In this document: piece by piece, positions 8,176 to 18,152 of the stretch
How positions within the stretch are numbered: the stretch's first letter is position 1
Layout of the letters: every line of letters begins with the position of its first letter
NCBI RefSeq assembly: GCF_038002225.1
Contig: NZ_JBBOCA010000001.1
Span: forward strand, 3,596,001-3,660,000
From: Paenibacillus sp. FSL R7-0204
GTDB lineage: Bacteria > Bacillota > Bacilli > Paenibacillales > Paenibacillaceae
Reading direction: 5' to 3'
DNA length: 64,000 nt
Position numbers and translations under genes: made by a program
Notes under the pieces: model-generated
The model's database searches: none
The model's input: only the letters and a program-made list of their open reading frames with translations
What the model was told of the DNA's origin: nothing

Positions 8176-8190
8176 GGGGGATATCACGCA

Positions 8191-9168
8191 ATGGCACAGA
8201 TGAATATGAAAGAAGCAATTCGTGACGCAATGCGCGTTGAACTAACTCGTGACCCCAATGTTCTTATCTTCGGAGAAGACGTTGGTAATGTAGGCGGCGT
8301 GTTCCGTGTAACGGAAGGGCTGCAGAAGGAATTTGGCGAGGAGCGCGTTTTCGATACACCGCTGGCAGAGTCCGCTATTGGCGGTTTGGCTTTCGGTCTC
8401 GGCGTACAGGGCTTCCGTCCGATCGCTGAGATCCAGTTCGTAGGCTTCATCTTTGAAGCTCTGGATCAGATCGTTATTCAGGCAGCACGCCTGCGCTGGC
8501 GTTCCGGGGGCAAGTACAATGCTCCTGTAGTCTTCCGCACTCCGTTCGGCGGCGGCGTTAAGGCAGCCGAGCTGCATACCGATTCCCTGGAAGGCCTGAT
8601 TGCCCAGAGTCCTGGTATCAAAGTAGTTATTCCTTCTAATCCATACGATGCGAAGGGGCTGCTGATCGCTTCGATCCGCGACAATGACCCTGTATTCTTC
8701 ATGGAGCACTTGAACCTGTACCATGCTTTCCGGGCAGAGGTGCCTGAAGGTGAATATACCGTTGAACTCGGCAAAGCGAATGTAGTTCGCGAAGGTACGG
8801 ATGTATCTATCATTACCTACGGTCTAATGGTACATACAGCGACCAAAGCGGCCGACCAGCTCGAGAAAGAAGGCATCAAAGTCGAAATTATCGACCTTCG
8901 TACCGTTAGCCCGATTGATATCGACACCATTGTGGCTTCCATCAAGAAGACTAACCGTGCGATTGTTGTACAAGAAGCTCAGAAGAGCTCCGGCGTAGCC
9001 GCTGAGGTTATTGCCCAGATTAACGAAAAAGCTCTGCTGCACCTGGAAGCCCCTGTGCTTCGTGTAGCAGGTCCAGATACAATTTTCCCGTTTGCTCAAA
9101 TCGAAGATACTTGGATTCCTACCCCTGCACGTGTCATCACGGCAGTTAAGAAAGTCATGGAATTCTAG
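8191..9168 (+). CDS. pdhB: Pyruvate dehydrogenase E1 component, beta subunit
   Basis: The 325-residue beta subunit pairs with PdhA in the E1 heterotetramer. Typical stretches are [35 protein letters not shown], the FRTPFGGG loop and the C-terminal transketolase domain with DLRTVSPID and the late HLEAPVLRV segment. ATG 8191 lies behind AAGGGGG. It starts 15 bases after pdhA. The 106-base gap to pdhC is much longer than the others in the operon and holds a hairpin related to the dispersed element. Confidence 0.97.
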   Translation: MAQMNMKEAIRDAMRVELTRDPNVLIFGEDVGNVGGVFRVTEGLQKEFGEERVFDTPLAESAIGGLAFGLGVQGFRPIAEIQFVGFIFEALDQIVIQAARLRWRSGGKYNAPVVFRTPFGGGVKAAELHTDSLEGLIAQSPGIKVVIPSNPYDAKGLLIASIRDNDPVFFMEHLNLYHAFRAEVPEGEYTVELGKANVVREGTDVSIITYGLMVHTATKAADQLEKEGIKVEIIDLRTVSPIDIDTIVASIKKTNRAIVVQEAQKSSGVAAEVIAQINEKALLHLEAPVLRVAGPDTIFPFAQIEDTWIPTPARVITAVKKVMEF

Positions 9169-9173
9169 GAAGT

Positions 9174-9214
9174 AACGACCTTGCCGTCCTTGTATAAAGG
9201 GCGGCAGCCGTTTC
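9174..9214. repeat. Hairpin related to the dispersed palindromic element, inside the pdh operon
   Basis: Nested arms AACG/CGTT and GCCGTCCTT/AAGGGCGGC reproduce the layout and much of the sequence of the head hairpin at 30987-31026. It starts six bases after the pdhB stop. The tail of the element is not recognisable. Directly after it TTCTGT/ACAGAA forms a second small hairpin. There is no T-run, so it may act as an RNA processing or stability signal between pdhB and pdhC rather than as a terminator. Confidence 0.65.
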
Positions 9215-9274
9215 TGTCTTCTACCAAACAGAATTGTTGGAATATCTCAACATAACTTATAGGAGGTTATCAAG

Positions 9275-10924
9275 GTGGCAAAATTTGAGTACCGGTTCCC
9301 TGAGCTGGGCGAAGGTCTGCATGAAGGCGAAATTATCAAAATGCATATCAAAGCCGGCGACAAAGTAACCGATGACGATATCGTAATGGAAGTTCAGAAT
9401 GACAAGGCGGTAGTAGAGGTTCCTTGTCCGGTCAACGGCACAGTGCTTGAAGTCTTCACCAAGGACGGCCAAGTATGCCGTGTAGGCGAAGTTGTAGCAA
9501 TTATTGATGCAGAAGGCGACATCCCTGAGCAAGAGGGCGGCCATCCTGCTGAGCACGCTTCCCAGGAAGCTGATGCAGCTAAGGGCGGAGCGGATACTAC
9601 TTCTTCTCCGGCAACCAGCAGCCCGGCTACTGGCGGAGCAACGAATTTCGAATACAAGTTCCCTGAACTAGGCGAAGGCCTGCATGAAGGGGAAATCATC
9701 AAGATGCACATCAAGGTTGGAGACAAAATCACCGACGACGATATCATTATGGAAGTTCAGAATGATAAAGCAGTGGTGGAGGTTCCTTCTCCAGTCAACG
9801 GTACTGTAGTCGAAGTGTTCACCAAAGACGGCCAGATCTGCCGTGTAGGTGAAGTTGTGGCTATCATTGCTGCAGAAGGTGATGTTCCTCACGAGGAGGG
9901 CGGCCATGCTGAAGCATCCGGTGCCCAGGCAGCAGCACCTGCCCAAGGTACTGCTCCGGCAGCGGCGGCAGCTCCAGCTCCTGACCGTGAAGTGCTGGCT
10001 ACACCAAGCGTTCGCAAGTATGCCCGTGATAAGAGTGTAGATATCTCCAAGGTGAACGGCTCCGGCAAGAACGGCAAAATCACACTTGAAGATGTGGAAG
10101 CCTTCCTGAAAGGCGGCTCTACAGCTCCTGCGGCAGCGGCTCCTGCAGCATCTGCACCAGCGGCAGCACCGCAAGCCAAAGCCAAAGAAGCAGCACCGGC
10201 AGCAGCTTCCGGCAATGCAAATCTGGAAGAAGAACGCGTACCATTCAAGGGTATCCGTAAAGCGATTGCCAATGCTATGGTTAAATCGGCTTACACTGCA
10301 CCGCATGTTACCATCATGGACGAAGTGGATGTTACGGAGCTTGTAGCTTTCCGTGCCCGCATGAAGCCGGTAGCCGAGAAGAAGGGCGTGAAGGTTACTT
10401 ATCTTCCGTTCATCGTGAAGGCACTCGTGGCCGCTTCCCGTCAGTTCCCTGCGGTTAACGCGATGATTGACGAAGCTTCGAACGAAATTGTCTACAAGAA
10501 GTACTACAACATCGGTATTGCTACAGATACAGACAACGGTCTGATCGTTCCTGTCATCAAGGACGCTGACCGCAAGAGCATCTGGATGATCGCAAGCGCG
10601 ATTACAGATCTGGCTGTACGCGGACGCGACGGCAAGCTGGCTCCGAATGAAATGAAGGGCAGCACGATCTCGATCAGTAACATCGGCTCTGCCGGCGGTA
10701 TGTTCTTCACTCCGATTATCAACTTCCCTGAAGTTGCTATTCTCGGAACCGGACGTATCACTGAGAAGCCTGTTGTGAAGAACGGTGAAATCGTTGCAGC
10801 ACCTGTAATGGCTCTGTCCCTGAGCTTTGACCACCGGATTATTGACGGCGCAACTGCACAGAATTTCATGAATTACATTAAGACCCTGCTTGCAAATCCT
10901 GATATGTTAGTTATGGAGGTGTAA
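9275..10924 (+). CDS. pdhC: Dihydrolipoamide acetyltransferase E2 with two lipoyl domains
   Basis: The 549-residue E2 core of pyruvate dehydrogenase has two nearly identical lipoyl domains (about residues 3-80 and 124-203), each with lipoylated Lys in QNDKAVVEV (Lys44 and Lys165). Alanine/proline-rich hinges, a peripheral subunit-binding domain at about 240-278 ([12 protein letters not shown]) and the catalytic acetyltransferase domain from about 320, with [10 protein letters not shown] near the end, follow. Firmicute E2 proteins often carry one lipoyl domain, so the duplication is notable. GTG 9275 is preceded by AGGAGG. It is followed by pdhD after only three bases. Confidence 0.97.
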   Translation: MAKFEYRFPELGEGLHEGEIIKMHIKAGDKVTDDDIVMEVQNDKAVVEVPCPVNGTVLEVFTKDGQVCRVGEVVAIIDAEGDIPEQEGGHPAEHASQEADAAKGGADTTSSPATSSPATGGATNFEYKFPELGEGLHEGEIIKMHIKVGDKITDDDIIMEVQNDKAVVEVPSPVNGTVVEVFTKDGQICRVGEVVAIIAAEGDVPHEEGGHAEASGAQAAAPAQGTAPAAAAAPAPDREVLATPSVRKYARDKSVDISKVNGSGKNGKITLEDVEAFLKGGSTAPAAAAPAASAPAAAPQAKAKEAAPAAASGNANLEEERVPFKGIRKAIANAMVKSAYTAPHVTIMDEVDVTELVAFRARMKPVAEKKGVKVTYLPFIVKALVAASRQFPAVNAMIDEASNEIVYKKYYNIGIATDTDNGLIVPVIKDADRKSIWMIASAITDLAVRGRDGKLAPNEMKGSTISISNIGSAGGMFFTPIINFPEVAILGTGRITEKPVVKNGEIVAAPVMALSLSFDHRIIDGATAQNFMNYIKTLLANPDMLVMEV

Positions 10925-10927
10925 TTA

Positions 10928-12340
10928 ATGGTAGTCGGAGACGCTTCAATCGAAATCGACACATTGGTAATTGGTGCAGGTCCCGGCGGGTATGTGGCGG
11001 CAATTCGTGCCGCCCAGCTCGGCCAAAAGGTCATCATTGTAGATAAATCAGAACTCGGCGGCGTGTGCTTGAACCGCGGCTGTATTCCTTCTAAGGCCCT
11101 GATCTCGGCTGCTCATCAATTCGAGGCTGCCCAGCACGGTGAAGTATTCGGTGTTACTGCCGAGAACGTGAAGGTGGACTGGTCCAAGACTCAGGCCTTC
11201 AAGAACGGCGTAGTCAAGAAAATGACTTCCGGCGTTACCAGCCTGATGAAGGGTAACAAGATCGAAGTATTCAGCGGAGAAGCTATGTTTATCAGCACAA
11301 ACGAAGCCCGTTTGTTCAATGATCATGAATCCCCGCGCTATAAGTTCAATAATTGCATTATTGCAACGGGCTCCCGTCCGATTGAACTGAAGCCATTCCC
11401 GTTCGGCGGACGCATCCTGTCCTCCACAGAAGCGCTGGATCTGCCTGAAATTCCTAAGAGCATGATCGTTATCGGCGGCGGCTACATTGGTGCGGAGCTG
11501 GGTCAGATGTACTCCAAATTCGGCACCAAGGTTACCATCATTGAAGGTCTGGACACTGTTCTGCCTGGCTTCGACAAAGACATGACCCGTCTGGTTGCCA
11601 AGAATATGGCTAAGACTGGCATTGAAATTGTAACCAACGCCAAAGCAGAATCTGCGGTTCAGAACGACAATGAAGTTACTGTGAAGTACTCCGTTGGCGG
11701 AGAGTCCAAAGAAGTGACTGCTGAATACCTGCTGGTAACCGTAGGACGCCGTCCTAATACTGACGGCGAGCTGGGCCTGGATCTGATCGGCGTTGAGCTG
11801 GATGACCGCGGTCTGGTGAAGGTAGACCATCAGGGACGGACTAACATTCCTAATATTTTCGCAATCGGCGATATCGTTCCGGGTCTTGCTCTGGCGCACA
11901 AAGCTTCTTACGAAGGTAAAATTGCTGCGGAAGCCATTTCCGGACACAAATCGGTTGTGGATTACAAGGTAATGCCGGCTGTAGTCTTCACAGATCCTGA
12001 ATGCTCCAGCGTAGGCTTGACCGAGAAGGAAGCGAAGGATAAGGGCTATGCGGTGAAAGCCGGCAAGTTCCCGTTCGCAGGCAACGGGCGTGCCGTGTCC
12101 CTGAATGCTCCTGAAGGCTTCATCAAGATTGTAGCGAAGAGCGACAACAATCAGGTGCTCGGTGCGCAAATCGTCGGTATCGAAGCTTCCAACCTGATCG
12201 CTGAGCTGGGTCTGGCGATTGAAATGGGCGCAACGCTTGAAGATATCGCACTGACCATCCATGCGCATCCAACCCTTGGCGAGATCGTTATGGAAGCGGC
12301 TGAGCTGGTAGAAGGCCACCCGATCCACGTAATGAAATAA
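10928..12340 (+). CDS. pdhD: Dihydrolipoamide dehydrogenase E3
   Basis: A 470-residue flavoprotein disulfide reductase that reoxidises dihydrolipoyl groups of E2 with NAD+. FAD-binding GAGPGGYVAA, the redox pair CLNRGC in GGVCLNRGCIPSKAL, NAD-binding GGGYIGAELGQ, the second FAD motif IFAIGDI and the C-terminal active-site His-Pro-Glu of HAHPTLGE are all present. ATG 10928 has GGAGGTG upstream. It closes the pdhABCD operon and is followed by a terminator. The same E3 could also serve other 2-oxoacid dehydrogenases, which are not in this window. Confidence 0.97.
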   Translation: MVVGDASIEIDTLVIGAGPGGYVAAIRAAQLGQKVIIVDKSELGGVCLNRGCIPSKALISAAHQFEAAQHGEVFGVTAENVKVDWSKTQAFKNGVVKKMTSGVTSLMKGNKIEVFSGEAMFISTNEARLFNDHESPRYKFNNCIIATGSRPIELKPFPFGGRILSSTEALDLPEIPKSMIVIGGGYIGAELGQMYSKFGTKVTIIEGLDTVLPGFDKDMTRLVAKNMAKTGIEIVTNAKAESAVQNDNEVTVKYSVGGESKEVTAEYLLVTVGRRPNTDGELGLDLIGVELDDRGLVKVDHQGRTNIPNIFAIGDIVPGLALAHKASYEGKIAAEAISGHKSVVDYKVMPAVVFTDPECSSVGLTEKEAKDKGYAVKAGKFPFAGNGRAVSLNAPEGFIKIVAKSDNNQVLGAQIVGIEASNLIAELGLAIEMGATLEDIALTIHAHPTLGEIVMEAAELVEGHPIHVMK

Positions 12341-12371
12341 TACCCGCTTAAGCTTATGCGGTAAGAACATA

Positions 12372-12419
12372 GGAGGATGTTCCTGAAGCCATGCAGATGG
12401 TCAGGGAACATCCTCTTTT
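12372..12419 (+). terminator. Terminator of the pdh operon
   Basis: Long hairpin with arms GAGGATGTTCC-TGA and TCA-GGGAACATCCTC (one bulge), with further pairing AGCCAT/ATGGT inside, followed by TTTT. Confidence 0.85.
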
Positions 12420-12519
12420 GACTGAAGTCACTGTCATGAATGTTCGGAAATAGCTGGCAGTCAGCCCAAGTCGGGTAGAGAAATGTATGTTTTTTTGCTT
12501 TTTTTTATCATTAGGGAAG

Positions 12520-12548
12520 TTACAACGACCGTCAGCTCATGGTAAACT
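12520..12548 (+). promoter_or_regulatory. Likely extended -10 promoter of thyA-folA
   Basis: TTACAA (12520-12525), a 17-base spacer and TAAACT (12543-12548) preceded by TGG, which gives an extended -10. It lies 35 bases ahead of the thyA start. Confidence 0.5.
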
Positions 12549-12583
12549 GGTAGAAGAAAAAAGAGAGTGGGGTGCGATACGGC

Positions 12584-13378
12584 TTGCGTAATTACTTGGA
12601 TTTATTACAGGATATTCTGGACAACGGTACAGCTAAGAGCGACCGGACAGGTACAGGTACAGTGTCCGTCTTCGGGCGTCAGCTCCGCTTCGATCTGTCG
12701 AAGGGCTTCCCGCTGATGACCACCAAGCGCATTCATCTGAAGTCGGTGGTACATGAGCTTCTATGGTTCCTCAAAGGGGATACCAATACAACGTATCTGA
12801 AGGAGAACGGCGTCTCGATCTGGGATGAATGGGCCGATGAGAACGGGGAGCTGGGACCGGTGTACGGTTCGCAGTGGCGGGCCTGGGAGAGTAAGGACGG
12901 GCAGCATATCGATCAGATTGCGAATGTAATTGAGTCGATTAAGCATAATCCCGATTCACGGCGCCATATTGTTAGTGCATGGAATGTAGGCGAGATCGAG
13001 CAGATGAAGCTTCCGCCCTGCCATTTCGTATTTCAGTTCTATGTAGCGGGCGGCAAGCTTTCTTGCATGCTTACGATGCGATCGGTGGATACATTCCTTG
13101 GGCTTCCGTTTAACATTGCCAGCTACGCTCTGCTCACGCATATGGTGGCGCAGCAGACAGGGCTTGAGGTCGGGGATTTCATCTGGTCCGGCGGAGATGT
13201 GCATATATATACAAATCATATGGAACAAGTGGCTACACAACTTGCACGGGAGCCTTATGCGCTGCCGAAGCTTAACATCCGCAGAGTACCGGACAGCATT
13301 TTTGATTATACCTTTGAGGATTTTGAATTTACCGACTATGTCTATCATCCGGGAATCAAGGCACCGGTTGCTATATGA
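12584..13378 (+). CDS. thyA: Thymidylate synthase
   Basis: The protein methylates dUMP to dTMP with methylenetetrahydrofolate. The catalytic cysteine is in [12 protein letters not shown]; the dUMP-binding RRHIVSAWN and the folate-contacting [19 protein letters not shown] are present. TTG 12584 is preferred over GTG 12572: it gives MRNYLDLLQ, the normal N-terminus, and exactly 264 residues, the length of the Escherichia coli enzyme, and it has GTGGGG 10 bases upstream. It overlaps folA by four bases (ATGA), so the two are translationally coupled; DHFR regenerates the folate that ThyA oxidises. Confidence 0.96.
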   Translation: MRNYLDLLQDILDNGTAKSDRTGTGTVSVFGRQLRFDLSKGFPLMTTKRIHLKSVVHELLWFLKGDTNTTYLKENGVSIWDEWADENGELGPVYGSQWRAWESKDGQHIDQIANVIESIKHNPDSRRHIVSAWNVGEIEQMKLPPCHFVFQFYVAGGKLSCMLTMRSVDTFLGLPFNIASYALLTHMVAQQTGLEVGDFIWSGGDVHIYTNHMEQVATQLAREPYALPKLNIRRVPDSIFDYTFEDFEFTDYVYHPGIKAPVAI

Positions 13379-13866
13379 GCATTACCATGATATGGGCGAT
13401 GGCCTCGAATGGTGTAATTGGCAACAATAACGATATGCCCTGGCATTTGCCGCTGGATTTCGCTTATTTCAAAGCAGAGACACTCGGCAAGAGGATGCTG
13501 ATGGGCCGTAAAACCTGGGAGTCGCTGGGCAGCAAGCCGCTGAAAGGCCGTACCAGCCTGATCCTGACACGCGACAAGAGCTTCGCACCCGAAGGGGCTG
13601 AGGTCATCCATACGCTGGCTGAGGCGCTGGCTGAGGGGCGCAAGGAGGATGAGCTGATGGTGATCGGCGGTGCCGAGATCTACAGCCTGATGCTGCCGTA
13701 TGCCGACAAGCTGCGTGTTACACGGATAGAGGCGGAGATTGAAGGCGATACGAGATTCCCTGAGGTAGACTGGAGCCAGTGGAAGGAAGTCGCCAATACC
13801 ACGGGACTCAAGAATGAGCAGAATCCGTATGATTATCGTTTTATGGTGTATGACCGCAAGGAGTGA
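13375..13866 (+). CDS. folA: Dihydrofolate reductase
   Basis: A 163-residue chromosomal DHFR that reduces dihydrofolate with NADPH. Motifs: [20 protein letters not shown] with the active-site Asp, [16 protein letters not shown], and the [15 protein letters not shown] segment. The ATG overlaps the thyA stop by four bases. The end of the gene is followed by about 150 bases with no terminator-like hairpin before gltD. Confidence 0.96.
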   Translation: MSITMIWAMASNGVIGNNNDMPWHLPLDFAYFKAETLGKRMLMGRKTWESLGSKPLKGRTSLILTRDKSFAPEGAEVIHTLAEALAEGRKEDELMVIGGAEIYSLMLPYADKLRVTRIEAEIEGDTRFPEVDWSQWKEVANTTGLKNEQNPYDYRFMVYDRKE

Positions 13867-14022
13867 CGATGAAGCGTTTTCTCTGACACAAGATGTGAAA
13901 TAGTACAAATAATCAGCAGATTAGTCCATTACAGTGCGAAAGTATTGAATGCTAATATAATTAAAATTAGAAATGGTGTACTATACATCAACACGAAGAG
14001 AACGGATGGGGGAAACGTATAT

Positions 14023-15510
14023 ATGTCTACACCTACTGGATTTATGGAGTATAAGCGCCAGCTCCCAGGGGACCGCGATCCCGAGCAGCGCGTGAAGGAT
14101 TGGGAAGAATTCCACGAGCATCTGACCGAGGACGAGCTTCGGACTCAGGGTGCCCGTTGTATGGATTGCGGCACACCGTATTGCCACACCGGCATGGATA
14201 TGAGCGGCGGTACTTCAGGCTGTCCCGTGCATAACCTGATTCCGGAGTGGAATAACCTGGTCTACCGGGGCTTGTGGAAGGAAGCGCTGGAGCGCCTGCA
14301 CAAGACGAATAACTTCCCTGAATTCACCGGCAGCATCTGTCCTGCACCTTGCGAGGGCTCCTGTACCGTCGGTCTGATTGGACAGCCTGTTACGATTAAG
14401 ACGATCGAGCTGGCCATTGTGGACAAGGGCTTTGAAGAGGGCTGGGTAGTCCCGAGTCCGCCGGAGAAGCGTACAGGCAAACGGATCGCTATTGTCGGCT
14501 CCGGTCCGGCAGGACTGGCCGCAGCCGCCCAGCTGAACAAAGCGGGTCACACGGTAACAGTCTTTGAGCGCAGTGACCGGATCGGCGGCCTGCTTATGTA
14601 CGGTATTCCGACGATGAAGCTGGACAAACGTGTCGTACAGCGCCGCGTCGATCTGCTGGCTGCAGAAGGTATCGAGTTCGTGGTTAACACAGAGATTGGC
14701 AAAGACATTCCGGCGCAGCAACTGGTGGATGAATATGATGCCGTTGTACTCTGCGGCGGTGCGACCAAGGCAAGACGCTTCAACGTGGAGGGCCATGACC
14801 TCAAAGGCGTTATGTATGCCATGGATTACCTGAACGGCACGATCAAGAGCTATCTGAATTCCAATCTGGAGGATGGCAATTACGTATCCGCCGCAGGCAA
14901 GGACGTAATCGTGCTGGGCGGGGGCGACACCGGCTCCGACTGTGTAGCGACTTCCCTCCGGCATGGCTGCAACAGCATCACCCAGTTCGGCACCCATGAC
15001 AAAGCGCCGCTTACGCGTGATCCTATTGCTAACCCTTGGCCGCAGTTCCCGAATGTCTACACCCTTGATTATGCCCAGCAGGAGGCCAAAGCGGTCTTCG
15101 GTGAAGACCCGCGTGAATTCTCTATCATGACGACGAAGTTCGTCGGTGATGAAGAAGGCAACCTCAAGGAGCTGCACACGGTGCAGATTCGACGGATGGT
15201 GGACGAGACAGGACGGAAGATCTACCAGCCGGTTCCGGGAACCGAGGCTGTCTATCCGGCCCAACTGGCGCTGATTGCCATTGGCTTCGACGGACCGGAG
15301 CAGGATATCATAGAGCAGCTTAAGCTGGATACGGACCGCCGTACCAATGTGAAGGCCCGTTATGGCAAATTCAATACGAATGTGGATAAAGTATTCGCAG
15401 CCGGCGATATGCGCCGCGGACAGAGTCTGGTGGTATGGGCCATCAACGAAGGACGCGAAGCAGCGCGTGAAGTGGATAAATATCTGATGGGTTCGACTGT
15501 ACTTGCTTAA
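14023..15510 (+). CDS. gltD: Glutamate synthase small subunit
   Basis: The 495-residue subunit feeds NADPH electrons through FAD and iron-sulfur clusters to the large subunit for glutamine-dependent glutamate synthesis. The N-terminus has cysteine groups for iron-sulfur clusters ([30 protein letters not shown]). Then come the FAD site [10 protein letters not shown] and NADPH site GGGDTGSDC, and the final [19 protein letters not shown] motif. ATG 14023 follows GGGGGA; the in-frame ATG at 13945 lacks a ribosome site. The large subunit gltB is not adjacent, so it may be elsewhere or the protein may serve another partner. A terminator follows. Confidence 0.94.
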   Translation: MSTPTGFMEYKRQLPGDRDPEQRVKDWEEFHEHLTEDELRTQGARCMDCGTPYCHTGMDMSGGTSGCPVHNLIPEWNNLVYRGLWKEALERLHKTNNFPEFTGSICPAPCEGSCTVGLIGQPVTIKTIELAIVDKGFEEGWVVPSPPEKRTGKRIAIVGSGPAGLAAAAQLNKAGHTVTVFERSDRIGGLLMYGIPTMKLDKRVVQRRVDLLAAEGIEFVVNTEIGKDIPAQQLVDEYDAVVLCGGATKARRFNVEGHDLKGVMYAMDYLNGTIKSYLNSNLEDGNYVSAAGKDVIVLGGGDTGSDCVATSLRHGCNSITQFGTHDKAPLTRDPIANPWPQFPNVYTLDYAQQEAKAVFGEDPREFSIMTTKFVGDEEGNLKELHTVQIRRMVDETGRKIYQPVPGTEAVYPAQLALIAIGFDGPEQDIIEQLKLDTDRRTNVKARYGKFNTNVDKVFAAGDMRRGQSLVVWAINEGREAAREVDKYLMGSTVLA

Positions 15511-15523
15511 TCCTATATGTACC

Positions 15524-15562
15524 AAAAAGCCGTCGTTCAGCATTGCTGAGAGACGGCTTTTT
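15524..15562. terminator. Bidirectional terminator between gltD and the chemoreceptor gene
   Basis: Stem AAAAAGCCGTC/GACGGCTTTTT with an inner TCAGC/GCTGA pairing; T-runs occur on both strands, as suits the convergent gene pair. Confidence 0.9.
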
Positions 15563-15629
15563 ATTATGCGCTATCGGATTATGCTGCTATGAGAATGAAT
15601 GGCCTTTAATGCCCAAAAGATCACAGGAG

Positions 15630-17630
15630 CTAGTCTTCCAGCTTGAACCGTTCAATCTTAAGCTGCAGATCGCCCGCCATCCTGGACAGCTCCGTAGAGG
15701 AGGCGGAGATCTCTTCCATGGAAGCGAGCTGTTCCTGTGTAGCTGCCGTTACACTCTGGAAGGCGTCAGAAGTAGAACGGGAGATACCGGAGATCTCGTG
15801 AACGGAAGCGGCGACCTCCTGCGCTCCCGCTGACATCTGCTCGGTAATAGCCGAGATGTCATGCAGCTGGCTGTTGATTTTGGCCGTAGACTGTTCAATG
15901 CTGTTGAAGGATTCCTTGGCTTCGGCGGTGACCTGAATACCCAGCTCAACATCAGCTGCGACGGTATGCCGGATCGCTTCATAGGTCTGGTCGATCAACC
16001 GGGTCATCTGCTGGAGGGTATCTTGAATATCTCCGGCGGTATTCTTCGATTGATCGGCCAGCTTCCGCACCTCAGCAGCCACGACGGCGAAGCCCCGGCC
16101 CTGCTCTCCGGCCCGGGCCGCTTCAATGCCGGCGTTCAGCGACAACAGATTCGTCTGTACGGCGATCGCCGTAATCGCACTGCTCATCGCGGACACCTCA
16201 TCGTTCAGGCCGTTTAATTGCCCGATCAGCTGCGAAGAGTGGTGGGTAGAGGTCCGGATGGCATCCATTTGCTGGCTGACCTGTTCCATCTTCCGGCTGC
16301 CGCTGCGCACATCTGCTTCAGTGCTTGCGGAAGAATCGACGATGGAGGCGGCGGCTTCGGCGATCCTTTGAATACCAGAGGACATTTCCTCCATAGCGCG
16401 CGAGGTCTCTGCCATGGCCGAGGTCTGTGTCTGCGCACCCTCGGAGGAGTCCTGCACCAGTTCAGCCACGTAAGCGGTGGCTCTGGAGTTCTCTTCGGTT
16501 GTGGCATTTAATTGCTGGCTGGAGGCTGAGAGTTGTCCCGAGGTGTCCGAAATATCCGAGACGATGCCGCGCAGAGAGCCTACCATCAGGTTGTAATTCT
16601 GTGCCAGCTGACCGATCTCATCCAGCCGGTTCAACTGAATCTGCTCATTCAGATAGCCTTCGCTTACCCGCTGTGCAGAACGGTTCAGGCTGCGGATCGG
16701 CTTCGTGATGGAGCGGACAATCAGGTACATCAGGGTTAGGGCGACAAGCAGGGCAACAGCCAGAACCATCAGTCCTGTATAGATAATGGGCTGTGAGGCA
16801 TCCGAGAATTCTTGGGTAGGCAGGATGCCGACAATTTTGAACCCTGTATTCGGATCAGTTGTATAATAACCCTGCATGTCCATCTCCGTGTCCGGATTGG
16901 TATAGTGCAGGTCCCCGCTGTCGTTTGCCAGCATTTTCACTATATAATCTGCTACATCCTCACCTGCCGCTTTGCCGGGATAAGAGACGAATTTATGATT
17001 ACGGTCCACAATGTAGAAGTAGCCGGTCTCACCTGGATGGGTGGTATGGATTCTTTCACTCATTGCCTTGAGATTGAGGCTTGTGGTCACAGCTCCTTTG
17101 CCATCCTCCAGCGAATGGGAGATGAACAGCGTATAATTGCCGGTTGTTGCGGAGACAAAAGGATCAATGATTGTAGTGGTACCGGCATTCTGCATGGACG
17201 CCTTATACCAGTCCCGTGTACGCGGATCATAATCCTGTTTGCCGGGGTCCGGAGCCTTCATCCAGGCACCTTGTTCGTTACCCGCCGTAAGAATCTCCAG
17301 CTCGGGATGTGCCTTCATGAACTCATCGATGAGTGCACGTGTTGCGGGAGCCTTCACATCGAGCCCGGAAGACTCAATCTGGCGGCTGAGCAAATCTACA
17401 TTCCGCATAGCAGCGGATACATATTCCTGGATGGTCCCGGCGACCAGATCGACACTGGAATGCGTGGCTTTCTGCATCTTAAGCTCCAATTCCCGTTTCG
17501 CACTGGAATAGGAGAAATAACTGACCAAGAGGATCGGGATCACCAGCATAATGGTGAACAGCATCATCATTTGTTTTTGCAGTGATCGCGATCTGAGCTT
17601 GCCGGTGAAGCGGTTGACTGACTTGAACAT
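15630..17630 (-). CDS. Methyl-accepting chemotaxis protein with dCache sensor
   Basis: A 666-residue membrane chemoreceptor. A first membrane helix (about residues 20-40, [17 protein letters not shown]), a large periplasm-facing Cache-type sensor with the [11 protein letters not shown] signature, a second helix (about 280-305), a HAMP domain and a long cytoplasmic signalling helix pair are seen; the hairpin tip includes [38 protein letters not shown]. The ligand cannot be inferred. ATG 17630 is preceded by AGAGGGGGAA; the longer in-frame start at 17720 is unsupported. No chemotaxis genes are adjacent. A possible sigma-D -10 (GCCGATTT) lies upstream but its -35 is weak. Confidence 0.95.
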   Translation of the reverse strand: MFKSVNRFTGKLRSRSLQKQMMMLFTIMLVIPILLVSYFSYSSAKRELELKMQKATHSSVDLVAGTIQEYVSAAMRNVDLLSRQIESSGLDVKAPATRALIDEFMKAHPELEILTAGNEQGAWMKAPDPGKQDYDPRTRDWYKASMQNAGTTTIIDPFVSATTGNYTLFISHSLEDGKGAVTTSLNLKAMSERIHTTHPGETGYFYIVDRNHKFVSYPGKAAGEDVADYIVKMLANDSGDLHYTNPDTEMDMQGYYTTDPNTGFKIVGILPTQEFSDASQPIIYTGLMVLAVALLVALTLMYLIVRSITKPIRSLNRSAQRVSEGYLNEQIQLNRLDEIGQLAQNYNLMVGSLRGIVSDISDTSGQLSASSQQLNATTEENSRATAYVAELVQDSSEGAQTQTSAMAETSRAMEEMSSGIQRIAEAAASIVDSSASTEADVRSGSRKMEQVSQQMDAIRTSTHHSSQLIGQLNGLNDEVSAMSSAITAIAVQTNLLSLNAGIEAARAGEQGRGFAVVAAEVRKLADQSKNTAGDIQDTLQQMTRLIDQTYEAIRHTVAADVELGIQVTAEAKESFNSIEQSTAKINSQLHDISAITEQMSAGAQEVAASVHEISGISRSTSDAFQSVTAATQEQLASMEEISASSTELSRMAGDLQLKIERFKLED

Positions 17631-17788
17631 TGGAACGGTTCCCCCTCTGGTACATGGAAATCGGCTGGTAGCTAGCCGTTTCTCTCTAAATACCTCAACT
17701 CCTATTCGGTTTATCGACACATTCTTTTCAGATCTTAAGGATTTGGTGTAAAATATTTAATTGCATTCACAATCTATTCATCGCCCGC

Positions 17789-17817
17789 TTGACGCGGCCT
17801 CGAATATCGTATAGATT
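17789..17817 (+). promoter_or_regulatory. Likely promoter of the proS T-box leader
   Basis: TTGACG (17789-17794), a 17-base spacer and TAGATT (17812-17817). The start near 17824 would fall about 26 bases before T-box stem I. A second weaker candidate (TTTTCA, 18 bases, TAAAAT) lies at 17725-17754. Confidence 0.5.
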
Positions 17818-17849
17818 AAGAACCAACATTTATAACGTAACAGCGTTGA

Positions 17850-18086
17850 CCAAGGACCTGGTATCCGTAAGCGCCGGAAGCAGAGAGGGGATTCACCGGC
17901 TGAAAGATCCCCCGAGTGCGTAAGACACCAATCCTGCCTTGGAAGCTGCAGCTTATGCTGAAGAGGGGCATAATTCTGCCGGAACCGGCCGTTATCCGGA
18001 TTAGAGGACCGCAGGCTTGGATAGTCTTGGGGTTAAAACAGGGTGGTAACACGGCGCATTCGTCCCTGACGGATGCGTCTTTTTTG
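17850..18086 (+). ncRNA. T-box leader controlling proS
   Basis: Stem I closes with CCAAGG (17850-17855) and CCTTGG (17937-17942) and contains an inner GCCGG/CCGGC helix and an AGAGAGGGG loop region. The T-box sequence AGGGTGGTAACACGG (from 18040) that pairs with the uncharged tRNA acceptor end precedes a terminator (GCATTCGT...ACGGATGC, then six T at 18080-18085). A CCT triplet at 17933-17935 on the 3' side of stem I is a plausible proline specifier codon. Uncharged tRNA-Pro would bind and favour read-through into proS. The T-box and terminator are seen directly; the specifier is inferred. Confidence 0.88.
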
Positions 18087-18152
18087 CGTTCTCATTATGG
18101 CAGCGAAATGTTCTGGGCTGTACACACTTTTCGACGAAAGAGGCTGATCTGT

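Noticed and set aside
9668..10834. 388-codon minus-strand ORF antisense to pdhC
   Set aside because: Shadow of the strongly biased pdhC codons; it has no family motif and is rich in Cys, His and Arg.
11048..12370. 440-codon minus-strand ORF antisense to pdhD
   Set aside because: Shadow ORF; the plus strand carries all E3 motifs.
14215..15543. 442-codon minus-strand ORF antisense to gltD
   Set aside because: Shadow ORF with no protein family; gltD motifs are clear on the other strand.
17640..17670. Possible sigma-D promoter of the chemoreceptor
   Set aside because: GCCGATTT fits a -10, but the matching -35 is poor and the spacing off by one or two bases.
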